This document shows, piece by piece, positions 24,941 through 33,013 of a stretch of DNA of 64,000 nt. Source of the DNA: Serinibacter arcticus (lineage in GTDB: Bacteria > Actinomycetota > Actinomycetes > Actinomycetales > Beutenbergiaceae). The stretch is taken from assembly GCF_003121705.1 (NCBI RefSeq), contig NZ_PYHR01000002.1, positions 3,286,001 through 3,350,000 of the forward strand, read 5' to 3'. The first letter of the stretch is position 1, and each line of letters starts with the position of its first letter. The notes under the pieces are model-generated. The model worked only from the letters and a program-made list of their open reading frames with translations, was not told the DNA's origin and made no database searches. The position numbers and the translations under genes were made by a program.

Positions 24941-26395
24941 ATGACGACGAGCACGACGGCGGAACCCACCTCGATCCTGGACCCCCGGCTCCGCTGGACC
25001 ACCGTCGGCGCCCTCTCGATGGTCCTGCTGGCCGCCTTCGAGGCGATGGCCGTCACCACGATCATGCCCGCGGTCAGCCGCGACCTCGACGGCGCCGCCC
25101 TCTACTCCGTGGCGTTCTCCGCGACGCTCGCCGCGAGCATCGTCGGCATGGTGGTCGCCGGCCGGTGGTCCGACCGCAGCGGCCCCGGGGCCCCGCTGGT
25201 GACTGCCGTTGGGACGTTCTTCGCGGGGCTGCTCGCCGCCGGGCTGGCCACCTCCATGGAGACGTTCATCGTCGGGCGCTTCCTGCAGGGCCTCGGCGGC
25301 GGGGCGCTGACGGTGTGCCTGTACGTGGTCGTGGCCCGGCTCTACCCGCCCGCGCTGCACCCGAAGGTGTTCGGGGCGTTCGCCGCGGCCTGGGTGATCC
25401 CGTCGATGGTGGGGCCGTTCGTCGCCGGGGTGGTGGCCGACCAGCTGAGCTGGCACTGGGTGTTCCTCGGCGTCGCGGCGCTGGTGCTGCTGGCGCTGGC
25501 GTCGATGGCGTCGGCGCTGCGGGAGATCCTCCGGGCCGGGGCGGGTGGGACGGTCGCCGAGGGGGCGACGGACGCGCCGGCCGACGAGCCGGTCGATGCG
25601 CCCGCCGACGAGCCCGCCCCCGCCCCGCCCGCCGTCCGCTCCGGCGTCGCCGTCCTGCTCGCGCTCGTCGTCGCGGGCGGGCTGATCGCGCTCGGCACGT
25701 CCGCCGAGGTGATCGAGGGCCACGCGTCGTGGCTGATGGCTGCCGCCGCCGTCGCCGTCGTGGTCGTGGCGGTCCGCCCGCTGCTGCCGCGCGGCACGCT
25801 GCTGGCGCGCCCGGGGCTGCCCGCCACGATCCTGGTCCGCGGCACGATCGCCGCGGCGTACTTCGGCACCGAGGTCTACCTGCCGCTGATGCTCCAGCGT
25901 GAGTACGAGCTCAGCTCCTCGCGCGCCGGGCTCATCCTCACGGTCGGGGCGCTGTCGTGGGCCACAGGGTCGAACCTGCAGGCGCGGCTGACGCACGTCG
26001 CGCCGCAGCGGATCCTCACGGCCGGCGCCACGATGGTGCTCACCGGGATCACCGTGCAGATCGCGACGGCGGCCGCTGACCTCGGCCCCTGGGTCGCGAT
26101 GGCCGGGTGGCTCGTCGCGGGGCTCGGCATGGGCACGTCCTTCCCGCGGATCACGACGCTCGTGCTCGCCTACTCCACGCGCGCCGAGCAGGGCGCGAAC
26201 TCCTCCGCGCTGTCGATCTCGGACGCCGTCGGAGGGGCCAGCTCGACGGCGATCGCCGGGCTCGTGTTCGGTGCGCTCGCCTTCGTGGGGGGCACGCAGC
26301 AGTTCCTCGGCGGGTTCGGCGTCGCGCTGGTCGCGGCGCTCGCGTCGGTGCTCGTCGCGCGGCGCGCGGGCCGCCCGGCCCGGGCCCGACCGTGA
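24941..26395 (+). CDS. MFS transporter (DHA-type drug/metabolite exporter)
   Basis: 484 residues with about 14 hydrophobic segments. MFS motif A is present as GRWSDRSGPGAPLVTAVG and motif C-like FGAFAAAWVIPSMVGPFVAG in segment 5. An acidic Pro/Ala linker of about 35 residues (DAPADEPVDAPADEPAPAPP) separates the two halves in the cytoplasm. An opening TTIMPAVSRDLDG matches the DHA2-like group. ATG 24941 follows a GAGGACAGC site. The substrate is unknown. It is divergent from gnd. Confidence 0.83.
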   Translation: MTTSTTAEPTSILDPRLRWTTVGALSMVLLAAFEAMAVTTIMPAVSRDLDGAALYSVAFSATLAASIVGMVVAGRWSDRSGPGAPLVTAVGTFFAGLLAAGLATSMETFIVGRFLQGLGGGALTVCLYVVVARLYPPALHPKVFGAFAAAWVIPSMVGPFVAGVVADQLSWHWVFLGVAALVLLALASMASALREILRAGAGGTVAEGATDAPADEPVDAPADEPAPAPPAVRSGVAVLLALVVAGGLIALGTSAEVIEGHASWLMAAAAVAVVVVAVRPLLPRGTLLARPGLPATILVRGTIAAAYFGTEVYLPLMLQREYELSSSRAGLILTVGALSWATGSNLQARLTHVAPQRILTAGATMVLTGITVQIATAAADLGPWVAMAGWLVAGLGMGTSFPRITTLVLAYSTRAEQGANSSALSISDAVGGASSTAIAGLVFGALAFVGGTQQFLGGFGVALVAALASVLVARRAGRPARARP

Positions 26396-26396
26396 C

Positions 26397-26457
26397 GGCG
26401 ATCCGTCCGCGCCCGCGACGACGCTGACAGCGCCGCCGTCGGGGCGGATGGATCGCC
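26397..26457 (+). terminator. Hairpin after the MFS gene, upstream of purC
   Basis: GGCGATCCGTCCGC (26397-26410) pairs with GCGGATGGATCGCC (26444-26457) with one G-T wobble; the 33-nt loop contains a further CGGC/GCCG stem. Probably ends the MFS transcript before the purC promoter. Confidence 0.45.
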
Positions 26458-26487
26458 CTCGTGGTGCCGGCCTGGAAGACTGGGCGT

Positions 26488-27417
26488 GTGACTCCCGCCG
26501 CCGCCCTCCCCGCCGCTCCCGCCGTCCCCGGCTGGCGCCCCGTCGCCGCCGGCAAGGTGCGCGACCTCTACGTGCCCGACGCCGACAACGCGGCCTGGGG
26601 CGACGACGTCGTGCTGGTCGTGGCGAGCGACCGCATCAGTGCCTACGACCACGTCCTGTCCACCCCGATCCCTGACAAGGGCGCGATCCTCACCGCGCTG
26701 AGCGCGTGGTGGTTCGAGCAGCTCGGTGACGGTCCCGACGGCGTCGCCCACCACCTCGTCTCGCTGGACGTCCCGGCCGAGGTCGCCGGGCGCGCGATGG
26801 TCTGCCGCCGGCTGGAGATGTACCCGGTCGAGTGCGTGGCCCGCGGCTACCTCACGGGTTCCGGCCTCGTGGAGTACCGGGCCGACCGCACCGTCTGCGG
26901 GGTCCCGCTGCCCGACGGTCTCGTCGACGGCTCCCGCCTGCCCGAGCCGATCTTCACGCCGGCCGCCAAGGCCGCGGTGGGGGAGCACGACGAGAACGTC
27001 ACCTACGAGCGGGTCGCGGAGATGGTGGGCGACGACGTCGCGGACCGCCTCCGAACCACGACGCTCGCCGTCTACCGCCGTGCCGAGGAGATCGCGAGCG
27101 CGCGCGGGATCGTCCTGGCGGACACGAAGTTCGAGTTCGGGGCGGACCCGGCGCTCGGCGCCGACTCGATCGTCCTCGGCGACGAGGTGCTGACGCCCGA
27201 CTCCTCCCGGTTCTGGGACGCGACGCTGTGGGCCCCGGGCGGCGCGCAGCCCAGCTTCGACAAGCAGTACGTGCGCGACTGGCTGACCTCGGACGCCTCC
27301 GGGTGGGACCGCGCGGGCGACGCCCCGCCTCCGGAGCTGCCGGCCGACGTCGTGCTGCGCACGCGCGAGCGCTACGTGGAGGCCTACGAGCGCCTCACGG
27401 GCCGCACCTTCGGCTGA
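26488..27417 (+). CDS. purC: Phosphoribosylaminoimidazole-succinocarboxamide synthase
   Basis: 309 residues. SAICAR synthetase joins CAIR with aspartate using ATP. Motifs: AAGKVRDLYVPDADN at the ATP site, VVASDRISAYDHVLSTPIPD, CRRLEMYPVECVARGYLTGSG (signature 1), ADTKFEFG (signature 2) and LGDEVLTPDSSRFWDA. GTG 26488 is preferred to the in-frame GTG at 26461 because an AAGACT element lies 6 nt before it and the conserved protein starts only about 15 residues later. A strong hairpin follows 15 nt after the stop. Confidence 0.95.
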   Translation: MTPAAALPAAPAVPGWRPVAAGKVRDLYVPDADNAAWGDDVVLVVASDRISAYDHVLSTPIPDKGAILTALSAWWFEQLGDGPDGVAHHLVSLDVPAEVAGRAMVCRRLEMYPVECVARGYLTGSGLVEYRADRTVCGVPLPDGLVDGSRLPEPIFTPAAKAAVGEHDENVTYERVAEMVGDDVADRLRTTTLAVYRRAEEIASARGIVLADTKFEFGADPALGADSIVLGDEVLTPDSSRFWDATLWAPGGAQPSFDKQYVRDWLTSDASGWDRAGDAPPPELPADVVLRTRERYVEAYERLTGRTFG

Positions 27418-27432
27418 GGCCCCCAGCCCTCA

Positions 27433-27488
27433 CGAGAACGACCCTGCTCGCGCCTCCCGGTCGGAAGGCGCGAGCAGGGTCGTTCTCG
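27433..27488. terminator. Perfect 23-bp hairpin between purC and the TNT-domain gene
   Basis: CGAGAACGACCCTGCTCGCG begins a left arm (27433-27455) fully complementary to 27466-27488 with a 10-nt loop. It lies between convergent genes and should stop transcripts from both sides. It shares AGAACG at the base with the hairpin at 23311-23361. Confidence 0.7.
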
Positions 27489-27499
27489 GCGGGCAGGAC

Positions 27500-29317
27500 T
27501 CAGGCGACGCGGACCTCGAGCAGCGCCCGCGACGTCACGAGCTGACGCACGCCCACGCCGTCGGCCGCGATCCGGAACCGCAGCGAGCCGCCGGGCTGGC
27601 CGAACCACGCCGGCACGATCTCGGCCTCGACGTGCAGCGGCGCCGTCGTGACGAACTGGTACAGGCGCGTCGTGGGACCGCTGGCCGTGGGCGGGAGCGA
27701 GCGGTTCGGGATCGGCGTCGCCCACGGGAACAGGAAGACCCCGTCGAGCGAACCGAGGCGGTCGAGCGCGACGCCGGGCGGCAGCGTCGTCAGCAGCGCT
27801 CCGCCGCCGGCGGAGAGCTGGGCGAAGATCTGCGCGTACGCGCCCTGGTAGGAGTGCGAGCGGTACTGCAGGTCCTGCGCGCCGACGGGCGTGGCCGCGG
27901 GCAGGGGCGCCACCAGCAGGTTCCACAGCCAGTCGCACGCCTCGCGCTCGGAGCCGCTCGTGTGGAACGCCTCGAAGACGCCGTAGTCGCGCACGCCCAC
28001 GCTGAACCGGTGCGCGCCGGTCTGACGCACCTCGAGCGCACCCTCGAGCGCGGTGGCGCCGGGCGGGTCGCCCGGGAGCACGACGGCGTCGGCCGGGTAC
28101 TGCGCCTGGGCCAGCTTCTCGCGCAGCGCGGCGCTCGCGGCGCCGGGTCCCGCGGTGGAGGTGCGGAGCCAGCCCGGCACGTGATCGGCGTCGCGCGGGA
28201 ACGCCGCGAGGTCGCCGAGCCACTGCTCGTCCGTGGGGACCGGGGTGGCCGGCGGGGCGTCGCCCGCGGGCACGACCATCCGCAGCCCGGGCGCGTTCCA
28301 GTACGGGCGCTCCGAACGCTCGAGCACGACGGCGGGGGTGCCGTCGTCCCCGGGCGTGAGGCTGACGTAGGCCGACAGCCAGGTGCCCGTGCCGGGGGCG
28401 GCGTCGATCACGCGGAGCTCCGCGAGGGCGGCCACGGCGGTGTCGGGGAGGTCGAGGCGGACCATCTCCTCGCGACCCGACTCGTCCGCGGGGAGAGGAG
28501 GTAGGTGCGGCCGGAGTGCTGCGTCCCCGCCTGCGACCACTCGAGGTGGACCGAGGACCACGGACGCTGCGACGTCTCGGCGGCGGCGAGCAGCGCCTCG
28601 CTCACGGTGGTGAGAAGGGCCTGGCGGTGCGGATCGGCGGTGGCCGGGGGAGCCTCGGGGGTTGCGGGTGCCGCGGGGCCGGCGGCGGATCGGTGCGGAT
28701 CGAGGCGGGCTCCTCGGGCTCCTCGTAGGTCTCGGTGGGGTCCTCGACGGTCTCGGGAGCCTCGGTCTCGGGGGCCTCCGACTGCTCGGCGGCCGGCTGC
28801 TCCTCAGACGCGTGCTCCTCGATCGCGGCCGGCGCGGCGAACGCGTCGTCGCGCCGGACGTGCGTCTGGTCGACGTCGGGCTCGGTGAACACGGGACGGT
28901 GCGTCGACGGCGCCTCGGGCGCGGCCGGCGGCAGGGCCGGGACCACGGGCTCGGCGGCGGGCGCCGCGACGGGCGGGACCGGGGCGGGTGGAACGGGGCG
29001 GCGGGCGGAACGGGGGCGCCGCCGTCGTCGGCCGGACGCGCCCACGGGGACGGCGACGGAGCGGCCTGGGCCGGCGGCGTCTGCCACGGGGAGGCGGCGG
29101 GCTGCGGACTCGCCCACGCAGGAGCGGGCGGAGGAGCCTGGGCGGCGGGCGCCTGCTCGACAGGAGGCGCCTGCTCCACCGACGCCTGTTCCACCGGCGC
29201 CGTCTCGGGCGCCGGTGCCGGGGCGGCCGCGGGGAAGGCGGGCCGGGTCGGCGGGGGCGGGATCGTGCCCGCGGCGGGGGTCGTGCTCGTCGACTCGTGG
29301 TGTCCGGCCTGCTCCAT
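27500..29317 (-). CDS. Proline-rich protein with C-terminal TNT (NAD glycohydrolase toxin) domain; mid-region out of frame as sequenced
   Basis: 605 residues as read. N-terminal 105 residues are Pro/Ala/Gln-rich; the C-terminal half is a globular region plus a TNT-like domain (about 511-605): [34 protein letters not shown], and [15 protein letters not shown], the WFGQPGG block carrying the Gln needed in mycobacterial TNT. Between G-runs at 28995-28998 and 28490-28493 the frame reads as Arg/Pro junk, while normal protein appears in the other minus frames. Adding one C at each of three CCCC runs (28995, 28675 and 28490 on the plus map) gives one smooth protein of about 606 residues with an acidic Glu/Pro linker. 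No signal peptide is visible, so export would need a specialised route. No immunity gene is adjacent. Confidence 0.75.
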   Translation of the reverse strand: MEQAGHHESTSTTPAAGTIPPPPTRPAFPAAAPAPAPETAPVEQASVEQAPPVEQAPAAQAPPPAPAWASPQPAASPWQTPPAQAAPSPSPWARPADDGGAPVPPAAPFHPPRSRPSRRPPPSPWSRPCRRPRPRRRRRTVPCSPSPTSTRRTSGATTRSPRRPRSRSTRLRSSRPPSSRRPPRPRLPRPSRTPPRPTRSPRSPPRSAPIRRRPRGTRNPRGSPGHRRSAPPGPSHHRERGAARRRRDVAASVVLGPPRVVAGGDAALRPHLPPLPADESGREEMVRLDLPDTAVAALAELRVIDAAPGTGTWLSAYVSLTPGDDGTPAVVLERSERPYWNAPGLRMVVPAGDAPPATPVPTDEQWLGDLAAFPRDADHVPGWLRTSTAGPGAASAALREKLAQAQYPADAVVLPGDPPGATALEGALEVRQTGAHRFSVGVRDYGVFEAFHTSGSEREACDWLWNLLVAPLPAATPVGAQDLQYRSHSYQGAYAQIFAQLSAGGGALLTTLPPGVALDRLGSLDGVFLFPWATPIPNRSLPPTASGPTTRLYQFVTTAPLHVEAEIVPAWFGQPGGSLRFRIAADGVGVRQLVTSRALLEVRVA

Positions 29318-29340
29318 GCGTTCATCCTCGCACCCCCCGG

Positions 29341-29346
29341 TAGACT
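29341..29346 (+). promoter_or_regulatory. -10 element of purSQ
   Basis: TAGACT about 90 nt upstream of the purS ATG, giving a leader that contains small hairpins (for example GTGCT/AGCAC) but no riboswitch pattern I recognise. Confidence 0.4.
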
Positions 29347-29435
29347 CGTGGGTGGAGTGCTGTGCACGAGCACCGCGTCTCCCCGGGGAGAACTCCCCAT
29401 CCCGTCTCGCCACCAGCCACGTACGGAGCCTTGCC

Positions 29436-29699
29436 ATGGGACGCGTCGTCGTCGAGGTCATGCCCAAGCCGGAGATCCTGGACCCGCAGGGGAAGGCCGT
29501 GAACGGCGCCCTGCCCCGTCTGGGCTTCACCGGCATCTCCCAGGTCCGCCAGGGCAAGCGGTTCGAGATCACGGTGGACGGCGAGGTGACCGACGAGGTC
29601 CTCGCCGACATCCGCCGCGCCGCCGAGACGCTGCTGTCCAACCCCGTCATCGAGGACGTCGTCAAGGTCGAGGCCGAGCCGGCCGCGGTGTCCGCCTGA
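29436..29699 (+). CDS. purS: FGAM synthase subunit PurS
   Basis: 87 residues, the small subunit that joins PurQ and PurL to form the three-part formylglycinamidine ribonucleotide synthase. [20 protein letters not shown] is the family N-terminus and [13 protein letters not shown] the last strand. ATG 29436 follows GGAG at 29425. The stop overlaps the purQ ATG (TGATG), so the two are translationally coupled. purL lies about 19 kb away. Confidence 0.95.
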   Translation: MGRVVVEVMPKPEILDPQGKAVNGALPRLGFTGISQVRQGKRFEITVDGEVTDEVLADIRRAAETLLSNPVIEDVVKVEAEPAAVSA

Positions 29700-30430
29700 T
29701 GTCGGCTCCCGCCACCCCGGGCGCCCAGGGCGCGCGCATCGGCGTCGTCACGTTCCCCGGGACGCTCGACGACCGTGACGCGCAGCGCGCCGTCCGGCTC
29801 GCCGGCGCCACCCCGGTGCCGCTCTGGCACGGGGACGCCGACCTGGCCGGGGTCGACGCCGTCGTGCTCCCCGGCGGGTTCTCCTACGGGGACTACCTCC
29901 GCGCCGGCGCCATCGCCCGGTTCGCCCCGGTGATGACCGCGCTGGTCGACGCCGCGAACGGCGGCCTGCCGGTGCTCGGCATCTGCAACGGCTTCCAGAT
30001 GCTCACCGAGGCGCACCTGCTGCCCGGGTCGATGATCAAGAACGAGAAGCTGACGTTCGTCTGCCGCGACCAGGTGCTGCGCGTCGAGAACGCGAGCACC
30101 GCCTGGACGAACGCCTTCGCCACCGGCGAGGAGATCGTCATCCCGCTGAAGAACCAGGACGGCCAGTACGTCGCCGACGAGCGCACCCTGGACGAGCTCG
30201 AGGGCGAGGGCCGCGTCGTCTTCCGCTACGTCGACGTCAACCCCAACGGTTCGCGCCGCGACATCGCCGGCATCAGCAACGCTCGCGGCAACGTCGTCGG
30301 CCTCATGCCGCACCCGGAGCACGCCGTCGAGAAGGGCTTCGGTCCCGACGGCGACGCCGGCGTCCGCACCGGTACCGACGGCCTGCGGTTCTTCACCTCC
30401 GCGCTCGCGTCGCTGCTCGCGACGGCCTGA
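29699..30430 (+). CDS. purQ: FGAM synthase glutaminase subunit PurQ
   Basis: 243 residues, class-I glutamine amidotransferase that releases ammonia for Pur[21 protein letters not shown] opens the fold, [16 protein letters not shown] the oxyanion strand, and the nucleophile Cys sits in [16 protein letters not shown]; the His-Glu pair is in [15 protein letters not shown]. The start overlaps the purS stop. The 15-residue extension before RIGVV is short and Ala/Pro-rich. A hairpin and a 22-bp repeat array follow the stop. Confidence 0.95.
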   Translation: MSAPATPGAQGARIGVVTFPGTLDDRDAQRAVRLAGATPVPLWHGDADLAGVDAVVLPGGFSYGDYLRAGAIARFAPVMTALVDAANGGLPVLGICNGFQMLTEAHLLPGSMIKNEKLTFVCRDQVLRVENASTAWTNAFATGEEIVIPLKNQDGQYVADERTLDELEGEGRVVFRYVDVNPNGSRRDIAGISNARGNVVGLMPHPEHAVEKGFGPDGDAGVRTGTDGLRFFTSALASLLATA

Positions 30431-30437
30431 CGACCCC

Positions 30438-30478
30438 CACCCCTTCGTGAGCGGCCCGCGGGCGCTCGCGGAGGGGTG
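30438..30478 (+). terminator. Hairpin after purQ
   Basis: CACCCCTTCGTGAGCG (30438-30453) pairs with CGCTCGCGGAGGGGTG (30463-30478) with two wobbles, and the centre GCCCGCGGG extends the stem. Begins 7 nt after the purQ stop and directly precedes a 22-bp-period array. Confidence 0.65.
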
Positions 30479-30483
30479 AGTCG

Positions 30484-30578
30484 TCTCGCGACCGCACCCG
30501 AACGGCCTCGCGACCGCACCGCAACGGCCTCGCGACCGCACCGCAACGGCCTCGCGACCGCACCGCAACGGCCTCGCG
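30484..30578 (-). repeat. 22-bp-period repeat array, 5 units (locus 3)
   Basis: CTCGCG recurs at exact 22-bp spacing (unit starts 30484, 30506, 30528, 30550 and 30572) with consensus CCTCGCGACCGCACCGCAAC. It matches the inverted units of the array at 20473-20696. All units share one orientation here. It lies between purQ and the acyl-CoA ligase. Confidence 0.9.
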
Positions 30579-30604
30579 ATGCTCTCAGCCGACTCTCAGG
30601 AAAC

Positions 30605-30633
30605 CTACGCTTCCGTAAGTTACGGTGGCGTAG
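30605..30633. promoter_or_regulatory. Nested palindromic operator over the acyl-CoA ligase promoter and start codon
   Basis: CTACGC-TT-CCGTAA-G-TTACGG-TG-GCGTAG: two nested perfect 6-bp arm pairs around one central base. The TACGGT at 30621-30626 is a good -10, 6 nt before the GTG at 30633, so a bound dimer or pair of dimers would cover both promoter and start of a leaderless transcript. Confidence 0.65.
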
Positions 30634-32309
30634 TGAACGCGACCGCGCCCCGTCCCGAGTTCGGACCCCTGACCGTCACCATCCCCGACGAGTCCGTCCC
30701 GCACGGCCTGACCGCCGCCGCCACCGCGTGGCCCGACCGGATCGCCGTCGACTTCCTGCGGGCCACGCTCACCTACGCCGAGCTCGACGCCCAGGTGGCC
30801 CGCGCGGCGCAGGCCCTGCTCGACCTCGGCGTCGAGCCCGGCGACCGCGTCGCGATCGCGCTGCCGAACTGCACCACCCACGTCGTGGCGTTCTACGCCG
30901 TGCTGCGGATCGGTGGCGTCGTCGTCGAGCACAACCCGACCTACACGGCCACGCAGCTCGTGCACCAGCTCTCCGACTCGGGCGCCCGCGTCGCCATCGT
31001 GTGGGAGAAGGTCGCCCGCGCCGCGCTCGGCGCCCGCACCAGCTCCCCCCTGACGACCGTGATCGCCGTCAACGTCGCCGGGGACCTCCCGCGCGGCTCG
31101 CAGCTGGCGCTCCGGCTCCCGGTCCGGGCCGCGCGCGCCACGCGCGACGCCCTGCGCGCCGACGTCCCCGCAGGCGCCCTGCGCTGGGAGCGCCTCGTGC
31201 GGCGCGGCGGCCCCGCGCTGCCCGCGAGCCACCCGTACCCGGCGAGCTCCGACGTCGCGCTCCTGCAGTACACGGGCGGCACCACCGGCACCCCGAAGGG
31301 CGCGGTGCTGACGCACCGCAACCTCGTGGCGAACGCGGTCCAGTGCGCCGAGTGGACCCGCACGGTCGGCGGCACCGAGACCCTCTACGGCGCGCTGCCG
31401 TTCTTCCACGCCTTCGGGCTGACGCTCTGCCTCGGCTACGGCATCCGCACCGGCGCGACGCTCGTGATCTTCCCGAAGTTCGACCCCGCCGCCCTGGTCT
31501 CCGCGCAGAAGCGCCGGCCGGGCACCTTCCTCCCGGCCGTCCCGCCGATGATCGACCGGTTCACGACGGCGGCGCGCGAGGCCGGGGTCGCCCTCACCTC
31601 GTTCCGGTTCGCGTTCAGCGGCGCGATGGCGCTGCCCGAGGCGACGGCGCAGGCGTGGGAGGAGGCGACCGGCGGCTACGCGATCGAGGGCTACGGCATG
31701 ACGGAGACGTCGCCCGTGGCGCTCGGCAACCCGGTGTCCGCGGAGCGCCGCGCGGGCGCGCTCGGGGTGCCGTTCCCCGACACGGAGATCCGCGTGGTCG
31801 ACGCCGAGTCGCTCGAGGACGTCGAGCCCGGCGCCCGCGGTGAGCTGCTGCTGCGCGGGCCGCAGGTCTTCTCCGGCTACTGGAACCGGCCGGAGGAGAC
31901 GGCGCACCAGCTGCTCGAGGACGGGTGGCTGCGGACCGGCGACGTCGTCACCGTCGACGAGGCCGGCTTCGTCACGCTGGTCGACCGCATCAAGGAGATG
32001 ATCGTCACCGGCGGCTTCAAGGTCTACCCCTCGCAGGTCGAGGACCGCCTGCGCGAGATGCCGGGGGTGGCGGACGTCGCCGTCGTCGGGATGCCGGCAG
32101 GCGACCTGGGCGAGAAGGTGGTCGCCGCCATCGTGCTCGACGGAACGGTCCCGGCGATCTCGCTCGCCGAGCTCCGCGCCTGGGCGGCCGAGAGCGTCGC
32201 GTCCTACGCCGTCCCCCGCGAGCTCGTCGTCGTCACCGAGCTGCCTCGTTCGATCATCGGCAAGGTGCTGCGGCGGGTCGTCAGGGACGACCTGGACGCC
32301 TCCCGCTGA
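30633..32309 (+). CDS. Long-chain fatty-acid-CoA ligase (AMP-binding family)
   Basis: 558 residues with the whole ANL-family motif set: YTGGTTGTPKGAVLTHRN (P-loop), YGMTETSPVALGNP, GWLRTGDVVTVDEAGF, DRIKEMIVTGGFKVYPSQVE and the C-terminal catalytic Lys in LPRSIIGKVLRRVV. It activates a carboxylic acid, probably a medium- or long-chain fatty acid, to the acyl-CoA via acyl-AMP. GTG 30633 is chosen because the upstream in-frame ATG at 30579 lies before the promoter and palindrome. Expression is probably derepressed by acyl-CoA acting on a TetR- or FadR-like protein encoded elsewhere. Confidence 0.9.
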   Translation: MNATAPRPEFGPLTVTIPDESVPHGLTAAATAWPDRIAVDFLRATLTYAELDAQVARAAQALLDLGVEPGDRVAIALPNCTTHVVAFYAVLRIGGVVVEHNPTYTATQLVHQLSDSGARVAIVWEKVARAALGARTSSPLTTVIAVNVAGDLPRGSQLALRLPVRAARATRDALRADVPAGALRWERLVRRGGPALPASHPYPASSDVALLQYTGGTTGTPKGAVLTHRNLVANAVQCAEWTRTVGGTETLYGALPFFHAFGLTLCLGYGIRTGATLVIFPKFDPAALVSAQKRRPGTFLPAVPPMIDRFTTAAREAGVALTSFRFAFSGAMALPEATAQAWEEATGGYAIEGYGMTETSPVALGNPVSAERRAGALGVPFPDTEIRVVDAESLEDVEPGARGELLLRGPQVFSGYWNRPEETAHQLLEDGWLRTGDVVTVDEAGFVTLVDRIKEMIVTGGFKVYPSQVEDRLREMPGVADVAVVGMPAGDLGEKVVAAIVLDGTVPAISLAELRAWAAESVASYAVPRELVVVTELPRSIIGKVLRRVVRDDLDASR

Positions 32310-32327
32310 CCCACTCTCCACAGGGCT

Positions 32328-32380
32328 TGTCCACAGGCCTGTGGGTGACGACGCCGACGCGCCCCACAGCCTGTGGGTAA
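32328..32380. promoter_or_regulatory. Paired palindromes containing DnaA-box-like sequences
   Basis: CCACAGGCCTGTGG (32331-32344) is a perfect 14-bp palindrome and CCCACAG-C-CTGTGGG (32363-32377) a second. TTGTCCACA (32328-32336, plus) and TTACCCACA (32372-32380, minus) each differ from the DnaA box TTATCCACA by one base. They lie in the 132-nt gap between convergent genes and could be DnaA-titrating sites or transcription stops. Confidence 0.45.
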
Positions 32381-32441
32381 CCCTGGGGACGGGGTGTGGG
32401 CAACGCGGCCTCGACCGCGCCGTGCCGGGTCTGAGCGGCGC

Positions 32442-32975
32442 TCAGGCCCCGACGTCGTGAAGGTGGTGCGCGACGTCGTGCCAGAAGTACTGCGCGAGCG
32501 TCGTGACCGTGAACTCCGAGCCGTTGGAGCGCAGTCCCCGGCGCTCGTGGGAGAGGGCGGGAACGGCGTCGAACCGCGCGGCGATGACGTCCGCCGCCAC
32601 GGCCAGCTCCTCGGCGACGACGACGGGGTCCTGCTCGCCGTAGCGATCCGCCAGCGCCGTGGCGTCCTGGTCCCAGTTCGCGAAGGTCGGGGCGTCCTGG
32701 GTCAGCATCAGCGCGAGGCGCTCGTCGAAGACGCGGAACACGTCGCGCACGTGGGCGCCGTACTCCAGGGGCGACCAGGTGCCCGGGTCCGGACGGTCCC
32801 GCACGTCCTGGCGGCCGAGCGACGCGCGCCACCGCGGGACGCTCGCGCGGACAAGGCCGCCGACGTCGGCCACCGCCACCGCGGACGCCTCGAGGCCGCA
32901 GTCCGGGCAGGGCTGGGAGAGCACCCACGTCCAGTCCTTGGCGTCGGGTTCGATGGTCTCGCCCGGGACGGTCAT
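32442..32975 (-). CDS. DinB-family protein
   Basis: 177 residues, a four-helix DinB/YfiT-like protein. Metal-ligand His positions are visible in GTWSPLEYGAHVRDVFRVFD and in the terminal AQYFWHDVAHHLHDV. PRWRASLGRQDVRDRPDPGT fits the actinobacterial group that includes mycothiol-dependent enzymes. The N-terminus has CPDCG, a possible extra metal or thiol site. ATG 32975 lies 6 nt after CACACT, which looks like another leaderless -10. Biochemical function unknown. Confidence 0.78.
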   Translation of the reverse strand: MTVPGETIEPDAKDWTWVLSQPCPDCGLEASAVAVADVGGLVRASVPRWRASLGRQDVRDRPDPGTWSPLEYGAHVRDVFRVFDERLALMLTQDAPTFANWDQDATALADRYGEQDPVVVAEELAVAADVIAARFDAVPALSHERRGLRSNGSEFTVTTLAQYFWHDVAHHLHDVGA

Positions 32976-32999
32976 GGTCCGAGTGTGCCCGCCGGTCGG

Positions 33000-33005
33000 T
33001 AGGGT
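33000..33005 (+). promoter_or_regulatory. -10 element of the 33014 gene (leaderless)
   Basis: TAGGGT ends 8 nt before ATG 33014, matching the TAGGGTCGC arrangement upstream of hpxO and allB. Confidence 0.45.
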
Positions 33006-33013
33006 CGCGAGCC

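Noticed and set aside
29347-29435. Purine or PurR-type riboswitch in the purS leader
   Set aside because: Only short hairpins are present; no conserved aptamer core could be recognised.
27500-30568. A 1022-residue protein from the full open frame on the minus strand
   Set aside because: The part beyond 29317 is antisense to purS and purQ and has no natural protein character; ATG 29317 is the sensible start.
32328-32380. Chromosomal origin
   Set aside because: Only two imperfect DnaA-like boxes, no AT-rich unwinding region, no dnaA, dnaN or rpmH nearby.
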